Assembly: GCA_947172415.1 (NCBI GenBank)
Contig: OX359195.1
Location: forward strand, 7,495,001 to 7,559,000
DNA length: 64,000 nucleotides
Direction: 5' to 3'
Source of the DNA: Chondrosia reniformis
Taxonomy: Eukaryota > Porifera > Demospongiae > Chondrillida > Chondrillidae
The notes beneath the pieces were generated by a model. That model saw only the letters and a list, made by a program, of their open reading frames with translations. It made no database searches and had not been told where the DNA came from. A program made the position numbers and the translations under genes. How positions within the stretch are numbered: the first letter of the stretch is position 1; each line of letters opens with the position of its first letter. Shown one piece after another: positions 1 through 9,970 of this stretch.

Positions 1-27
1 TGGAGTTAAAAAACAAGACTGTTTTGG

Positions 28-1092
28 TCACATTGGCTGTGTTTCTGGTTGTCTTGGCAATCCCAAAATTCCTCTTCCTCTTCCTCTACCTCTTCCTAAT
101 GGAGCTGGAACGGAACTGGAAATACAAATGACACTGGTGCTACATCTGTCATTGAGTGAATATCAATGGTCTGTACCTCATGTTCTGCTTACTCTGCTTC
201 GTAGATTGAGGGGAGGGTTTATGGCTTGGGGTGGCTGGGATAAACAACATATTTGATAGATGACAAATTGTATCTTGGACCTCCTGGAAAACTTGTTTAT
301 TTGTGGGTACCGTATGTTGGTATGTGCTCACCTTCACTGTCTCGCTCTCACCTTCACTGTCTCGCCCTCACCTTCACTGTCTTGCCCTTACATTCATTGT
401 CTCGCTCTCACCTTCACTGTTTCGCCCTCACCTTCACTGTCTCGCCCTCACCTTCACTGTCTCGCCCTCACCTTCACTGTCTCGCCCTCACCTTCACTGT
501 CTCGCCCTCACCTTCACTGTCCCAGTCCTCTTCAGTTTCAGGACACCACTGGCTGTTAGCAACTGGGAGCTCCAAGTTTCCTCCTTCCTTTGTTGCTGTA
601 ACATTAAAAGTGATTTAATCTGTAGATAATGGTCTGGCTAAGCGAGACTAACTTCTTACCTGGTTGGATTTGTAGATCAACCAATTTCTGCGTAGAGAAA
701 AGAATTTACATAATTTACCAAAACAAATGTGACGCCGACACTAACTACGAACACACACACACACAACTACAAATACACGAGTCGTCTCGCTCTACTGACC
801 CGATATTCACACCTCTGTATATGATTCTCCAGCTCAGAAGACAAGACGACATGCAAACGCGAGAAAGGACAAAACTTGTAATCGTGCTTATTACAGTTCT
901 AAAAGGAGGATAAATAAAGTGAATACAAGGCGTGATAGTGGAGCGTTCGGTTCGCCAAGACCATTTCGCCGCACGCACCTTGTAACATTTGGTCATATGA
1001 TGCACCAGTCTGCGGACAGTTACGCGATGTACTTCGTCAAACGGACATGTCACCAACGTGTCGGGGTCCAGGTGCGAGAAATCGTGCTCCAT
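28..1092 (-). CDS. GTSF1: GTSF1/Asterix-like double CHHC zinc-finger protein
   Basis: Six exons read on the minus strand: 979-1092, 800-898, 660-687, 512-595, 193-234 and 28-104, all with GT-AG junctions that keep frame, giving 147 residues. Residues 16-37 form a first CHHC finger (CPFD..H, then H and C) and exon 2 holds a second one (CPFSRLH, then H and C). Exon 4 ends in an acidic stretch with WCPETEEDWD, like the CPPCDEDWD segment of animal GTSF1. The last exon codes for alternating Gly-Arg (GRGRGRGRG). GTSF1 proteins bind PIWI and help transposon silencing in the nucleus; that role is inferred from family. The start is the Met just before the finger; an in-frame Met lies 24 bases upstream. 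The last two exons are less certain than the first four. It is head-to-head with the SR-protein gene. Confidence 0.82.
327..520. repeat. 20-base minisatellite in GTSF1-like intron 4, carrying the splice donor
   Basis: About ten head-to-tail copies of a 20-base unit (ccttcactgtctcgccctca on plus). On the minus strand each copy reads acagtgaaggtgaggg, so each has the same exon-end plus GTGAGG donor as exon 4. It makes several short false reading frames on the plus strand. Confidence 0.95.
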
Positions 1093-1308
1093 TGTGAGGT
1101 GATCAGATACTAACAATCAGAGGAATAATCTACGGAGCAATGTAATATCATAACACGTGTGACTGCGCATGCTCCTGAGCACGTCACAGGTGTCGCAACA
1201 CTTTACCTATTGGTGGTATACGCACGCATACCTCAGGAAGACAAGTAAGCTAAGTCAAATATTTATAATAAGCAGGTATCTTAGCTTTTTCCCATTTTGT
1301 AGTATAAG
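1093..1308. promoter_or_regulatory. Shared divergent promoter region of GTSF1-like and SRSF2 genes
   Basis: Only 216 bases separate the two start codons, so both promoters and 5' leaders must lie here. No clear TATA box is seen near either start. Confidence 0.55.
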
Positions 1309-2910
1309 ATGTCTGGAGCGAACGGACCGCCTCCAAATATTGAAGGGATGGTCAGTTTGAAGGTTGACAACCTTACCTTCAGGACTACTATCGATGATCT
1401 TCGACCCTTGTTTGAAAAATATGGCGACGTTGGAGACATTTACATTCCGAGAGACCGTTTTACCAAGGAATCGAGAGGATTTGCTTTTGTGCGTTACTAT
1501 AGTAGACGCGGGGCAGAGGCTGCCATGGACAGACTGGACGGCTATAGGTATGATGGTAGGGATATGAGGGTGCAGTTGGCTAGGTACGGGAGGCCCAGCC
1601 ACCCCCCTCCATCCCGTAGGAGCGGAGGCAGGAGAGGATACAGGTGAGGGCGAGATGGTGATGGTGTACATGTGTGGAGTATGTCGGGGGCCATTGCTGG
1701 AGGGTGTGGATGGTGATGGTGGTGTTATGTTGGGGACGGGATGGTGATTGATGGATCGTAATATGGTATGTTACAATTGCCATCAATTTTTCAAATTGTT
1801 GGCAATTTTTTTATAGTAATATTTGTGTTACAAAGTCTTGCAGTAATTATAATGTTTTTTGTTTGTTTGTTTTGTTGATGGTGTCAGGCTGTAAATGGGT
1901 TATGTCATGAATGTTGTTACTGATAGCTCAATTAACCATAAAATATGCTGTACATTACAGTGATTGGCTTTTCCTTGCCTATGTACGTACGTACATGTAT
2001 GTGTAAGCATTTTATATATATAAACCTAAGTAGGCTATGTTGCCAACACAAATTGTTTCTAAAGCATGTATCTACAGTCAGTGACTGTCACATGCATGGC
2101 TTATATAATTACAGTTGATGGCTACAAGCTACAATCATATATAATTATATATGATTGTACATATGGGTTGGAAAGTAACTTTGACTTAACTGTTGTTTCT
2201 ATTTTGATGCTGTTTAGGAGATCGAGGTCAAGGTCTTATGACAGACATCGCAGAAGGAGTCGCTCTAGATCAAGATCTCGAGACCGGTACCACAGGAGGA
2301 GCTACTCCCGATCACTGTCTAGATCCCGATCTCGCTCGCCAAGGTACTCAAGAGGAAGAGACAAGTACAGGAGGTCGTATTCTAGATCTCAGTCACGGTC
2401 CAGATCAAATTCACCCTACAAGAGGTGTGTTGAATGATCCCCGATGCATAGTCATACCAGAGGTTGGACGGCACTTATATACAGCACTGCTGATGAGTAA
2501 TCTTAATATAATTTTCCTGCATACTACATTCATTATATAGTTAAAGGCCTATAGGGAGCTAGAGCTTGGATGACTATACAAGAGTTGCTCTTATTCTTCT
2601 GCTGGGATGGCCAGCTATTCATGTACAGGTTACCAATTGCAATTGTTAGATGATTCATTCCATTGTTGGTAGGGATCGCTATGAGAGAGACAGATCAGGG
2701 TCTGAAGAGAGATCAGGATCTCGAGATAGGTCACATTCAGGATCTCGAGATAGGTCACACTCAGGATCTAGAGACAGATCCCGTTCCAGATCACATGATT
2801 CAAGATCTGATAAATCTCGATCTGGTTCTGTAGAGAAGTCCAGATCTAGAAGTCCTAACAGCACGTCTCAAGGTGTTGAGCAGGCCAATAATAACGACTC
2901 TGACAACTAG
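1309..2910 (+). CDS. SRSF2: SR splicing factor, SRSF2 (SC35)-like
   Basis: Three exons: 1309-1643, 2218-2424 and 2673-2910, joined in frame, about 259 residues. Residues 14-92 are one RNA-recognition motif of the SRSF2 type (VDNLTFR as RNP2, RGFAFVRY as RNP1). A Gly/Arg/Pro hinge follows, then about 150 residues of Arg-Ser repeats in exons 2 and 3. SRSF2 binds exonic enhancers and recruits U1 snRNP and U2AF in the nucleus. The RNP motifs and the N-terminal [14 protein letters not shown] support SRSF2 over other SR proteins, which often have two RRMs. An AATAAA at 3118-3123 may be its polyadenylation signal, which would overlap the 5' end of the next gene. Confidence 0.9.
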
Positions 2911-3072
2911 CTGAGAACTTTGTCTATCTTGTTTATTTAGCTTTTGTATGAGAATGTGTGTTTGCACATTCACATATACTCGAACATTTAAGAGACTTTC
3001 CATTATAAACCTACAGTATTTGTTGCATTGGAGATTGAATGTTACAATTGTAATCTGTAGCTAAAGAATGTC

Positions 3073-5883
3073 ATGAAACTGATTAGTTTTTCCAGCTTTA
3101 GCATTCATTCATCTTTTAATAAAAGAAGGTACTCAAAGCTCCCAGGGCTTACGGTAATTCATAACACTTCAAGCAGTAAGACATACGTCGCGTGTGGATA
3201 TAGTCAGCCGTCCTCTCAAGGGATTCCCCTGATTTTGGCACGTGACTGCTTCAAAGAGATGAGCTGCTACGATAGATTCAAGGCAGTAAGTGTTCTACCA
3301 GTACATTCATATTGATATAATGATGCGATAGAATAGTCCTTGTCTTAATCCTTCTCTGTGTAGGGATGTCGTGAGAGAAGATTTCCTACAAACTGGGGGA
3401 TCCTGTTTTGTTATTTGTTAACTTTCTTGTCGTCCATTTCTCAGTTTGGGTTCCAATTGTCTCTGCAATCGATTCACCTGAACACTTCAGCTTTCTCAAT
3501 CCAGCAAGCAATCCCTATTTCCATGTTCCTCCTCAGCATCCCTTACCTCTGCTGCACGTTGCCTGCCTACTTCATTGGACAGAAATTTAGATTTAGAAAG
3601 CTTGTAATAGTCGGCTTCTTCGCCTCCTATCTCGGGTCGTTGTCCCATACGATTGTCTGTATGTTTTGGAAGTGTAATTATCTTTGGGTCTCGAATGGCG
3701 TGACTCTGTATCTGCCTGGATACATTCTGTTTTGTGTCGGCAATGGCATAAAGACGTACGGTATACTTCTGCTGATGTTAGATCAGATCCCGATGGAGAG
3801 CAGTCGTGTAAGAAGTGTGGTTGTTCATTGGTACCTGATATTTTACTATTCTGGAGCTCTCACTGCCTCTACTGTCTTCCCGCTAATGATGATGTATCTA
3901 CCTTCATCTTATATGTGGGCACTCCACCAGTTTGTACTGCTTCTGGGCTTGCTGGTGCTTCTTTTCTCTCCTTTCCAGAACTACTTTTTGACAACCTTGA
4001 AGTACCCTTTCAAACTGATATTTCTTGTCACTAGACTAGCTCTAAAGGGATGTAAGTGTCGAACAAGAAGAAATATGATATCTGACACTACATCTGCTTA
4101 TGCTAATAGAATGGCATATTATCGCAATAGGTCAAAGTCCACCTCAGTGTCCAGAATTGTGGAGTATCCCAACTGTTTTGAGAGAATTATGAAAGATTAT
4201 GGCGGCCCTCTTCAGTCTGATGATGTTCGGGATGTACAAAGATTTTATGTCATTTTACTAATGCTCTCCTCCTTTGCAGCCTATTTTTGGATCTTTTCTA
4301 TGGCAAGTGTGCATGCATTCCCCAAAACTCTACAAGGGTTCCCTATGTGATTTTTTCTTGCTCTCGTATTGATGTTATTGACAGCCATATTTTTTAGGAA
4401 AATAGTGATGAGATTATATTCATGCATTATCCAATCTAAACATAAGGGGGTGTTATTATGTAAACAATTACTTGTCTGTATTTCTATGTCCATGGAAGTG
4501 AAGATTCACTAACTCTAGTACACTTCCACAAATGTCCACCTGGTAGGTGTTTGTAACTATACTACATATGATGATGGGACATATGAAATTTATTATGTAT
4601 ATAAAGTGCTATAAAATGTATTATCTATGTATGTATAGATCTGAAGATTTACTTTACTTTACATTTCTCTCCAGACAGAGACTGGTTTTCTCTCACAAAT
4701 TCAAAGAATGAAGTTGTTTTCCACTGTGACTGAGCATGGATTTTCCTTATCAAGCAATGTCACAATAATATCTAATTCTTTACCTCGCGTTTCCATGTTC
4801 TCCCTACCTACTTTTCTAACAACTATTTTTACTCTAATAGTAGCTGATAGATTGGTGTACCCCTTATTTGCTGAGATCCTACATGTCCGCTTAAGAATTG
4901 GCATTGGCTTGGTGTGTGCACTTCTGGCAGCCATTTTGACAATGACTTTGGAAATTGTACGATTAGAACTGTTTAAGCCAAACACAGACAACACTCAGAG
5001 CACTGTCATAAATCATTTTTTTCCAATTCATGACTCTGCTGGTACATTCTGGCCAACATCATCCATACAAGCAGTTTGGGTAATTCCTCAATGCTTATTC
5101 CTCGGGATAGCTATAGCACTGGTTGAGACTGGAGGTGAGTTATTGATGTATTATAAATATTATTATTATAACATACTTATTAATAGTTATAGGTTTTTTC
5201 ATCTTGGATGACTGGGAGGTGATCACTGGTTGCCAATTTAGTAGGACTTCAGTCCCCCAGCCAAGATTAGACTTTGGTCACTTGGCTGGTTGGCGTAATA
5301 CTTTCCAGTGATGATTTTTGCTTATCATAAAATAGTTATCTATGTACATACATGTTATGGCTTTTACTTTAGGATTATTAAAAATTGAAAAGTCTATTCA
5401 AAGCCTATTTTTACATTTTGTTACTGTTATTCTGGTGCAGTATTAGCCAAACTTTATATGGTGCAAAACTTTAATAACAGGATAAAAGTTCCAGAAATAC
5501 AATATACTGAATTATGTTTTTCCTTTTTCTCCACAGCTTTTGAGCTGGCATGTATAGCAGCTCCTCAGATGATGCAGACTCTTCTACTTTGGCTGCTTCT
5601 CCAATCATATGGCGTTGCACAAGTGCTCAGCGGGCTGTTGATGCTAACACAATCACATGATCCATACTGGTGTTTCTTTTGCACACCCGAACCCTCGTTT
5701 GGGACCAGCACTTATGTCACTATTGCTGTATGTTCATTTATTCTTTTAGTTTTCTACATTTTCTATGCCAAGCTCTACTACAGACTAGAGTTAAGTATTT
5801 TAAAGCCCTATAATCAGGAAGTCCCGGAGTATGAGCATAGAGGACATCCAGCTGAGTCTTATGAATCATTTGTTAACCACTAA
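3073..5883 (+). CDS. Proton-coupled oligopeptide transporter family (POT/SLC15-like) membrane protein
   Basis: Four exons: 3073-3285, 3364 to about 4308, 4675-5134 and 5537-5883. Exons 1-2 and 3-4 join cleanly in frame. The exon 2-3 junction has two workable pairs (4306 with 4679, or 4308 with 4675). The protein is about 650 residues with around 12 hydrophobic segments. The POT-type stretches are the start of helix 1 (ERRFPTNWG then a long hydrophobic run), GNGIK in mid-protein, and the helix 10-11 region with ETGGAFELACIAAP. POT proteins import di- and tripeptides or nitrate-like solutes with protons. Substrate residues are poorly conserved here, so substrate is unknown. The true start could instead be the in-frame Met at 3259. 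Confidence 0.68.
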
Positions 5884-6118
5884 ACTGATCCGATCATGTG
5901 ACTAACCTATTACGTAATCTCTTGTGTATAAATGTATTTATGTGCTATATATACAATCTTTTGCTGCATGATTGTTACGTCTGTTATCTTATATTATTAA
6001 TATTAGAATGAGATTGATTAAATTTATTACACTTGCCAGTTGCAAAGACATATTTATGCAATTAAAAGATTGCAGTCACAGTTTAAAGTACTCTAGTTAA
6101 AAATAGGAGTTAATAGCT
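5884..6118. other. Short intergenic gap between convergent genes
   Basis: Only 235 bases lie between the POT-like stop codon and the ANAPC10 stop codon. It is AT-rich and should hold both 3' ends. No other gene is seen. Confidence 0.6.
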
Positions 6119-7521
6119 TCAGCGAATGGTAGCACAGCTTTGAAATTCAGTACTTGTAAAATAATCTTGACTGAAAGCAATGCAATGTGACTGGTAATTG
6201 TGGCATCCAATACTACAGAATATTGAAAGCTGCAATGGTACATTTCCCAAGATAACTGAACAGTTCTTACTGGGGTACTCTGATGTGAATCTGTCTTATA
6301 CGGCTGTCCCTCCCATTCTGGTGGTTGGATAAGATGGCCAGTTGAAGTAGGAACACAGATGGTGGCCTAGTTAAATATAATGAGCACAAACTGATAGAAG
6401 GGAGAGTTCTCAAATCTGCATCATTGAGTCACACGAATTTCAGGTCTGTATTTTAACAATTTGACTACACACTACACACTATTAGACCTTCCATGTTTGC
6501 CAACGACATCCTTATCTACATTGATACATTAAAAATGTGACCACAAGTAATTGCTAGCTATTTGTATCAGCAGTCATGGTTAAATCTCTGTTAGTGAAGC
6601 AAATGTCAACGAAGAACACATACTTTGAATTTCTATCTTTTAATTTTAGTACTGTCCAGCCAGTTGGTTGGTTAATTTCTTCCAACAATATTTGCTGTGT
6701 TAGAGAAGAGATATATATATATAGCTAGCTTTACCAGAGACATACATAATGACTCAAGGAAGTATGACTTGTTTAAATAATGTTTACAAACTTTGATAGC
6801 AGTATTTTAGATTTTCTGATAGACTTTAGTATCAAACAGTATTGAAAATGGGACAATTGTATAGTCTTCAGGTTACACCTACTTGCAAGTCATGGAAATA
6901 TGTTCCAGCTCTTACTGACACCTTGTTTGGTGTATAGCTTTCATCATTGGCAAAGTCCAAATAAAGCTTCAAACTCTACAGTGAGGTGACGGTGAAGTTG
7001 GTCACATGGACTTGCCTTCGTACTGCAACTTACATGTACTGTTGTCTTCTTCTGAAACTCCATATTGATCAGATGCGGCTGAGGGCCATCGGACCTGAAG
7101 GTTGGCAAAGGGAAACCTTAAATGTACAGCAGATCTAGTCAAAGCAAAACAGTCTGGCTATGTGAGACTAGACAAACTGATGGATCACCTCAAATACAAA
7201 TCAATGGCCAATCATACCATACCCAGCTGTCTATAGTAGCTCCATCTAGCTATAGGGCCCACCAGCATACAGGTGTGGTGCCATGCGACCAAGTAAAACA
7301 CTTGTGGTGTGCATTTCAGTACTAATTCGGCATAATCTTTCACCAAAACAACTGTAAGACACGCACTGCCAATAGGTTTCCATGTCACCGTCTCGCAGAT
7401 ATCTAACTCCGTAACCCTGCTTGCAAGAAGACACGGACCACACAGCCTGGTCGCCAACATCCCTCAAATCGTTCCAATTCGCGGGTACATCTGGCTGAAC
7501 ATGCAGTTCCGGGCTCGCCAT
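6119..7521 (-). CDS. ANAPC10: Anaphase-promoting complex subunit 10 (APC10/Doc1)
   Basis: Six exons on the minus strand: 7367-7521, 7034-7094, 6883-6975, 6624-6694, 6271-6366 and 6119-6170. All junctions are GT-AG and in frame, giving 175 residues (human 185). The DOC domain is plain: [18 protein letters not shown], then [24 protein letters not shown] and [14 protein letters not shown] all match the family in order. APC10 helps the APC/C recognise D-box substrates during mitotic exit. The last exon is short and diverged, but SCATIR before the stop fits the family tail. It lies 103 bases downstream of the FEM1-like gene on the same strand. Confidence 0.92.
7151..7170 (+). repeat. Dispersed 20-base motif, copy 2 of 4
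   Basis: Reads agtctggctatgtgagacta. Near-identical copies lie at 631-650 (plus), 24441-24460 (minus) and 51374-51393 (plus). It may be a transposon end or a shared signal; see findings. Confidence 0.6.
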
Positions 7522-7624
7522 TTTGTCAAAATTTTACCGCCTGAGAAAATTAAATATTCACTTACAGCATAGAAAGGTAAACAATACAACACGCAGTGTT
7601 ATATACAAACAGCATAAAATACAT

Positions 7625-9835
7625 TTATGTCGGTTCATCCATTAGTAAACGTTCCTTTTTAAAGTCCTTCTGTTTCTGCTTTAACTTGAGTACTTCAACT
7701 TTATCATAAAGGTGAATTTGCTGTAGCAATCTTGAAGGAAGCTTGAAGAACTTGTAAGGAATCTTGCTGCGAATGATCTCCCGACAGCTTGAGGCAGAGA
7801 GGGTGCTCAGCAGTTGAAATCGTTCTTGAAACACTGCCGGAGTCATTTTGAACAAGTCATGCACAGATTCTCCATCAGAGGTAACTGAGTACATGTCACA
7901 GTTGTACTCTAGTAGAGTTTCAAACAATGCAATGGCACCAATGGGGTTGGTTCTGCAGAGCTTAGGCACAAATAAAATGGCTACATGGACTGGAGTTTTC
8001 CCCTGAATATTCACAATATTGAGTGCCTTGTTAGCTCCCCACTCTAAGAGGGCGGACACAAGGAGCTGGGGGTTGTAATCCTGAGGCAAAGCCTTTCTCA
8101 ATGGCTCCATAATGTTGCCCACTGCAAGATGGAGCAAGGTCCCATCCAGTGGCGTGTAGAGATGCTTCTTCACAAGTTCTCTACCGATCCTGTGAAGGCT
8201 CTCGTGTTCCGGTGGAATGCAGCAAAACTCAATTTCCTGCTTGTCTACTTGAGTGATGTATCTCATCCAGTGATACAGGAGCATAAGGGTGCTGGCGAGG
8301 AGGTGTGTCAGGTCAGCCCCCGGCATCCATTTGATCAGAAAGTCCAATTGCTCAACTGCAAATGATGCAAAATAGGCAAAGTCAGGAGGGGAATCCCCAC
8401 GAATATTGGAGTAGGAGCTTGAGTTCCATTCCTTGACTATCTTGGATAGGCCGCTCTGTATTGTGCACAGATCCTTCTCAAGATCGTGCTTAAGAGTGTC
8501 AACAAAGTCCCTTCCCTGGTGATGCTTCATGTTGAGAAACTTGGTGAGCTCCAGAGCGTACTTGAAGAGCTCCAAGGAGAGCTGCAGACGAGGGATCGGA
8601 CAGCCAATGACAGGCTTGCAGAATCTATACCCTCTGTGTACCAGGAAGAAGATGAGACCAGGATCACTGCGACCCATGATTCTCTCACGGATCATCAGAG
8701 ATTGCACAGAGTACCAAACGGCAAGGGACATATTGGCTGGTGGAGTATACAACTGCTTTCTCTCATGAAACTCTGAGAATAGGGGCAGCATCTTCCACTT
8801 GTGTACTGGCAGGGGCTTCCCCTTCTCCTCTGCCTTCAGCCTCAGGTCCCATGCATCCTCCCACATCTCCCTCACCGCTTCCACAGTGCCATCTGAGCAC
8901 TCAAACAGCGTAGAACCAAGCAGAAATAGAGCATTTGAAGCTACAGCAGACGGACAATCCTTCATGTTACGAAAATATCGAACAACTTCAATCATTTTCG
9001 TGGAAGCTGCGAGATAGATGGGTGACGGCACGTAATCCTCGCTAGAGCTATCCGCGTCCTTAAAGTCCGGTTTCATTCCATGCTCCTCAATCAACAGCTT
9101 TAACATGTTCATTCGTCCCTTGGCGGCTCCCAAGTGGACGGCCGTGTAACCGTTAACGGTACGCTGATTCATATCAGCTCCCCGGCTAATAAGAAACCGT
9201 ACGGCTTTCTCTTGGTCGCGCAGTACGGCAATCAATAGAGGACTCTGACCGACCGAATTTGGCGTGTTGATATTGGCTTTGTGACTCAACAACTCTTCCA
9301 TCACGGTCAGGTGCCCGTGAAACGACGCTCCCCTGAGAGGCGTCGAGTTGGAACCCGTGGCCAAATCGACCGTGGCCCCTTTCGACAAGAGAAGTTTCAC
9401 TATCTCAAGATGTCCCCCCGTGCTTGCTACCCAAAGGGCCGTAGCGCCGTGTACACGTTTGTTGGTCGCTTTGGAGATCACGGTTCCTTTCTGGTTGACA
9501 TCTGTCGTCCCGTTGAAGATTTTATGGGTCAAAAAGTACTGAACAGCCGCTAAGTGTCCATTTTGAGCCAAAAGGATAAAAGGCGTTGGTTGACAGAGAC
9601 GATAATCTCTTTTAAAGGTATCAGGACCAACGGGACGATCTGAACTAGTTACAATTTCTTCAATATGCTTGAACAACATTGGATTTTTTTCTTCATTCGT
9701 ATCCTCACACATTTTACACAAATCTTCATAATCCTCATCTGTTAATTCCATGTACTCGCAAGCTCCATTGTCCTCTGGTCTGAGATCGTACATCTCTCGC
9801 GTCTCCATGTTCTTCCAGTCTTTAGCACTACCCAC
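7625..9835 (-). CDS. FEM1-like ankyrin-repeat protein, predicted CUL2 substrate receptor
   Basis: One uninterrupted reading frame of 736 residues, longer than usual FEM1 proteins (about 620-670). Ankyrin repeats occupy roughly residues 80-290, with the FEM1-type run GATALWVASTGGHLEIVKLL followed by NSTPLRGASFHGHL. A helical middle part and two more ankyrin-like repeats near residues 570-650 (GTLLHLAV, GKTPVHVAI) follow, as in FEM1. FEM1 proteins bind CUL2-ElonginB/C and target C-terminal degrons. A VHL box could not be assigned with confidence. An acidic N-terminal stretch of about 60 residues is extra. It is intronless while both neighbours have many introns, so an old retrocopy is possible. 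It shares a 135-base divergent promoter with CAND1. Confidence 0.8.
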   Translation of the reverse strand: MGSAKDWKNMETREMYDLRPEDNGACEYMELTDEDYEDLCKMCEDTNEEKNPMLFKHIEEIVTSSDRPVGPDTFKRDYRLCQPTPFILLAQNGHLAAVQYFLTHKIFNGTTDVNQKGTVISKATNKRVHGATALWVASTGGHLEIVKLLLSKGATVDLATGSNSTPLRGASFHGHLTVMEELLSHKANINTPNSVGQSPLLIAVLRDQEKAVRFLISRGADMNQRTVNGYTAVHLGAAKGRMNMLKLLIEEHGMKPDFKDADSSSEDYVPSPIYLAASTKMIEVVRYFRNMKDCPSAVASNALFLLGSTLFECSDGTVEAVREMWEDAWDLRLKAEEKGKPLPVHKWKMLPLFSEFHERKQLYTPPANMSLAVWYSVQSLMIRERIMGRSDPGLIFFLVHRGYRFCKPVIGCPIPRLQLSLELFKYALELTKFLNMKHHQGRDFVDTLKHDLEKDLCTIQSGLSKIVKEWNSSSYSNIRGDSPPDFAYFASFAVEQLDFLIKWMPGADLTHLLASTLMLLYHWMRYITQVDKQEIEFCCIPPEHESLHRIGRELVKKHLYTPLDGTLLHLAVGNIMEPLRKALPQDYNPQLLVSALLEWGANKALNIVNIQGKTPVHVAILFVPKLCRTNPIGAIALFETLLEYNCDMYSVTSDGESVHDLFKMTPAVFQERFQLLSTLSASSCREIIRSKIPYKFFKLPSRLLQQIHLYDKVEVLKLKQKQKDFKKERLLMDEPT

Positions 9836-9970
9836 TATAAGTGTTCTGCGGTAAGGATTTCCTACTTATTCATGGTACTGCCGTATACTCTATAAAATTC
9901 CGTATACTCGGCAGCCATTTTGGATTGGAAAAGCAGAAGGACCAGGTTTTTAGATTCAAGTCGACAGAGC
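9836..9970. promoter_or_regulatory. Divergent promoter between FEM1-like and CAND1
   Basis: 135 bases between the two start codons. It contains a repeated ccgtatactc segment (two copies within about 25 bases) and no obvious TATA box. Both genes act on cullin ligases, so co-regulation is plausible. Confidence 0.55.

Noticed and set aside
253-629. Three overlapping plus-strand frames rich in Ser, Pro, Leu and His
   Set aside because: They are translations of the 20-base minisatellite in a minus-strand intron.
2679-2864. Minus-strand Asp/Arg/Ser-rich frame
   Set aside because: It is the antisense of the Arg-Ser exon of SRSF2.
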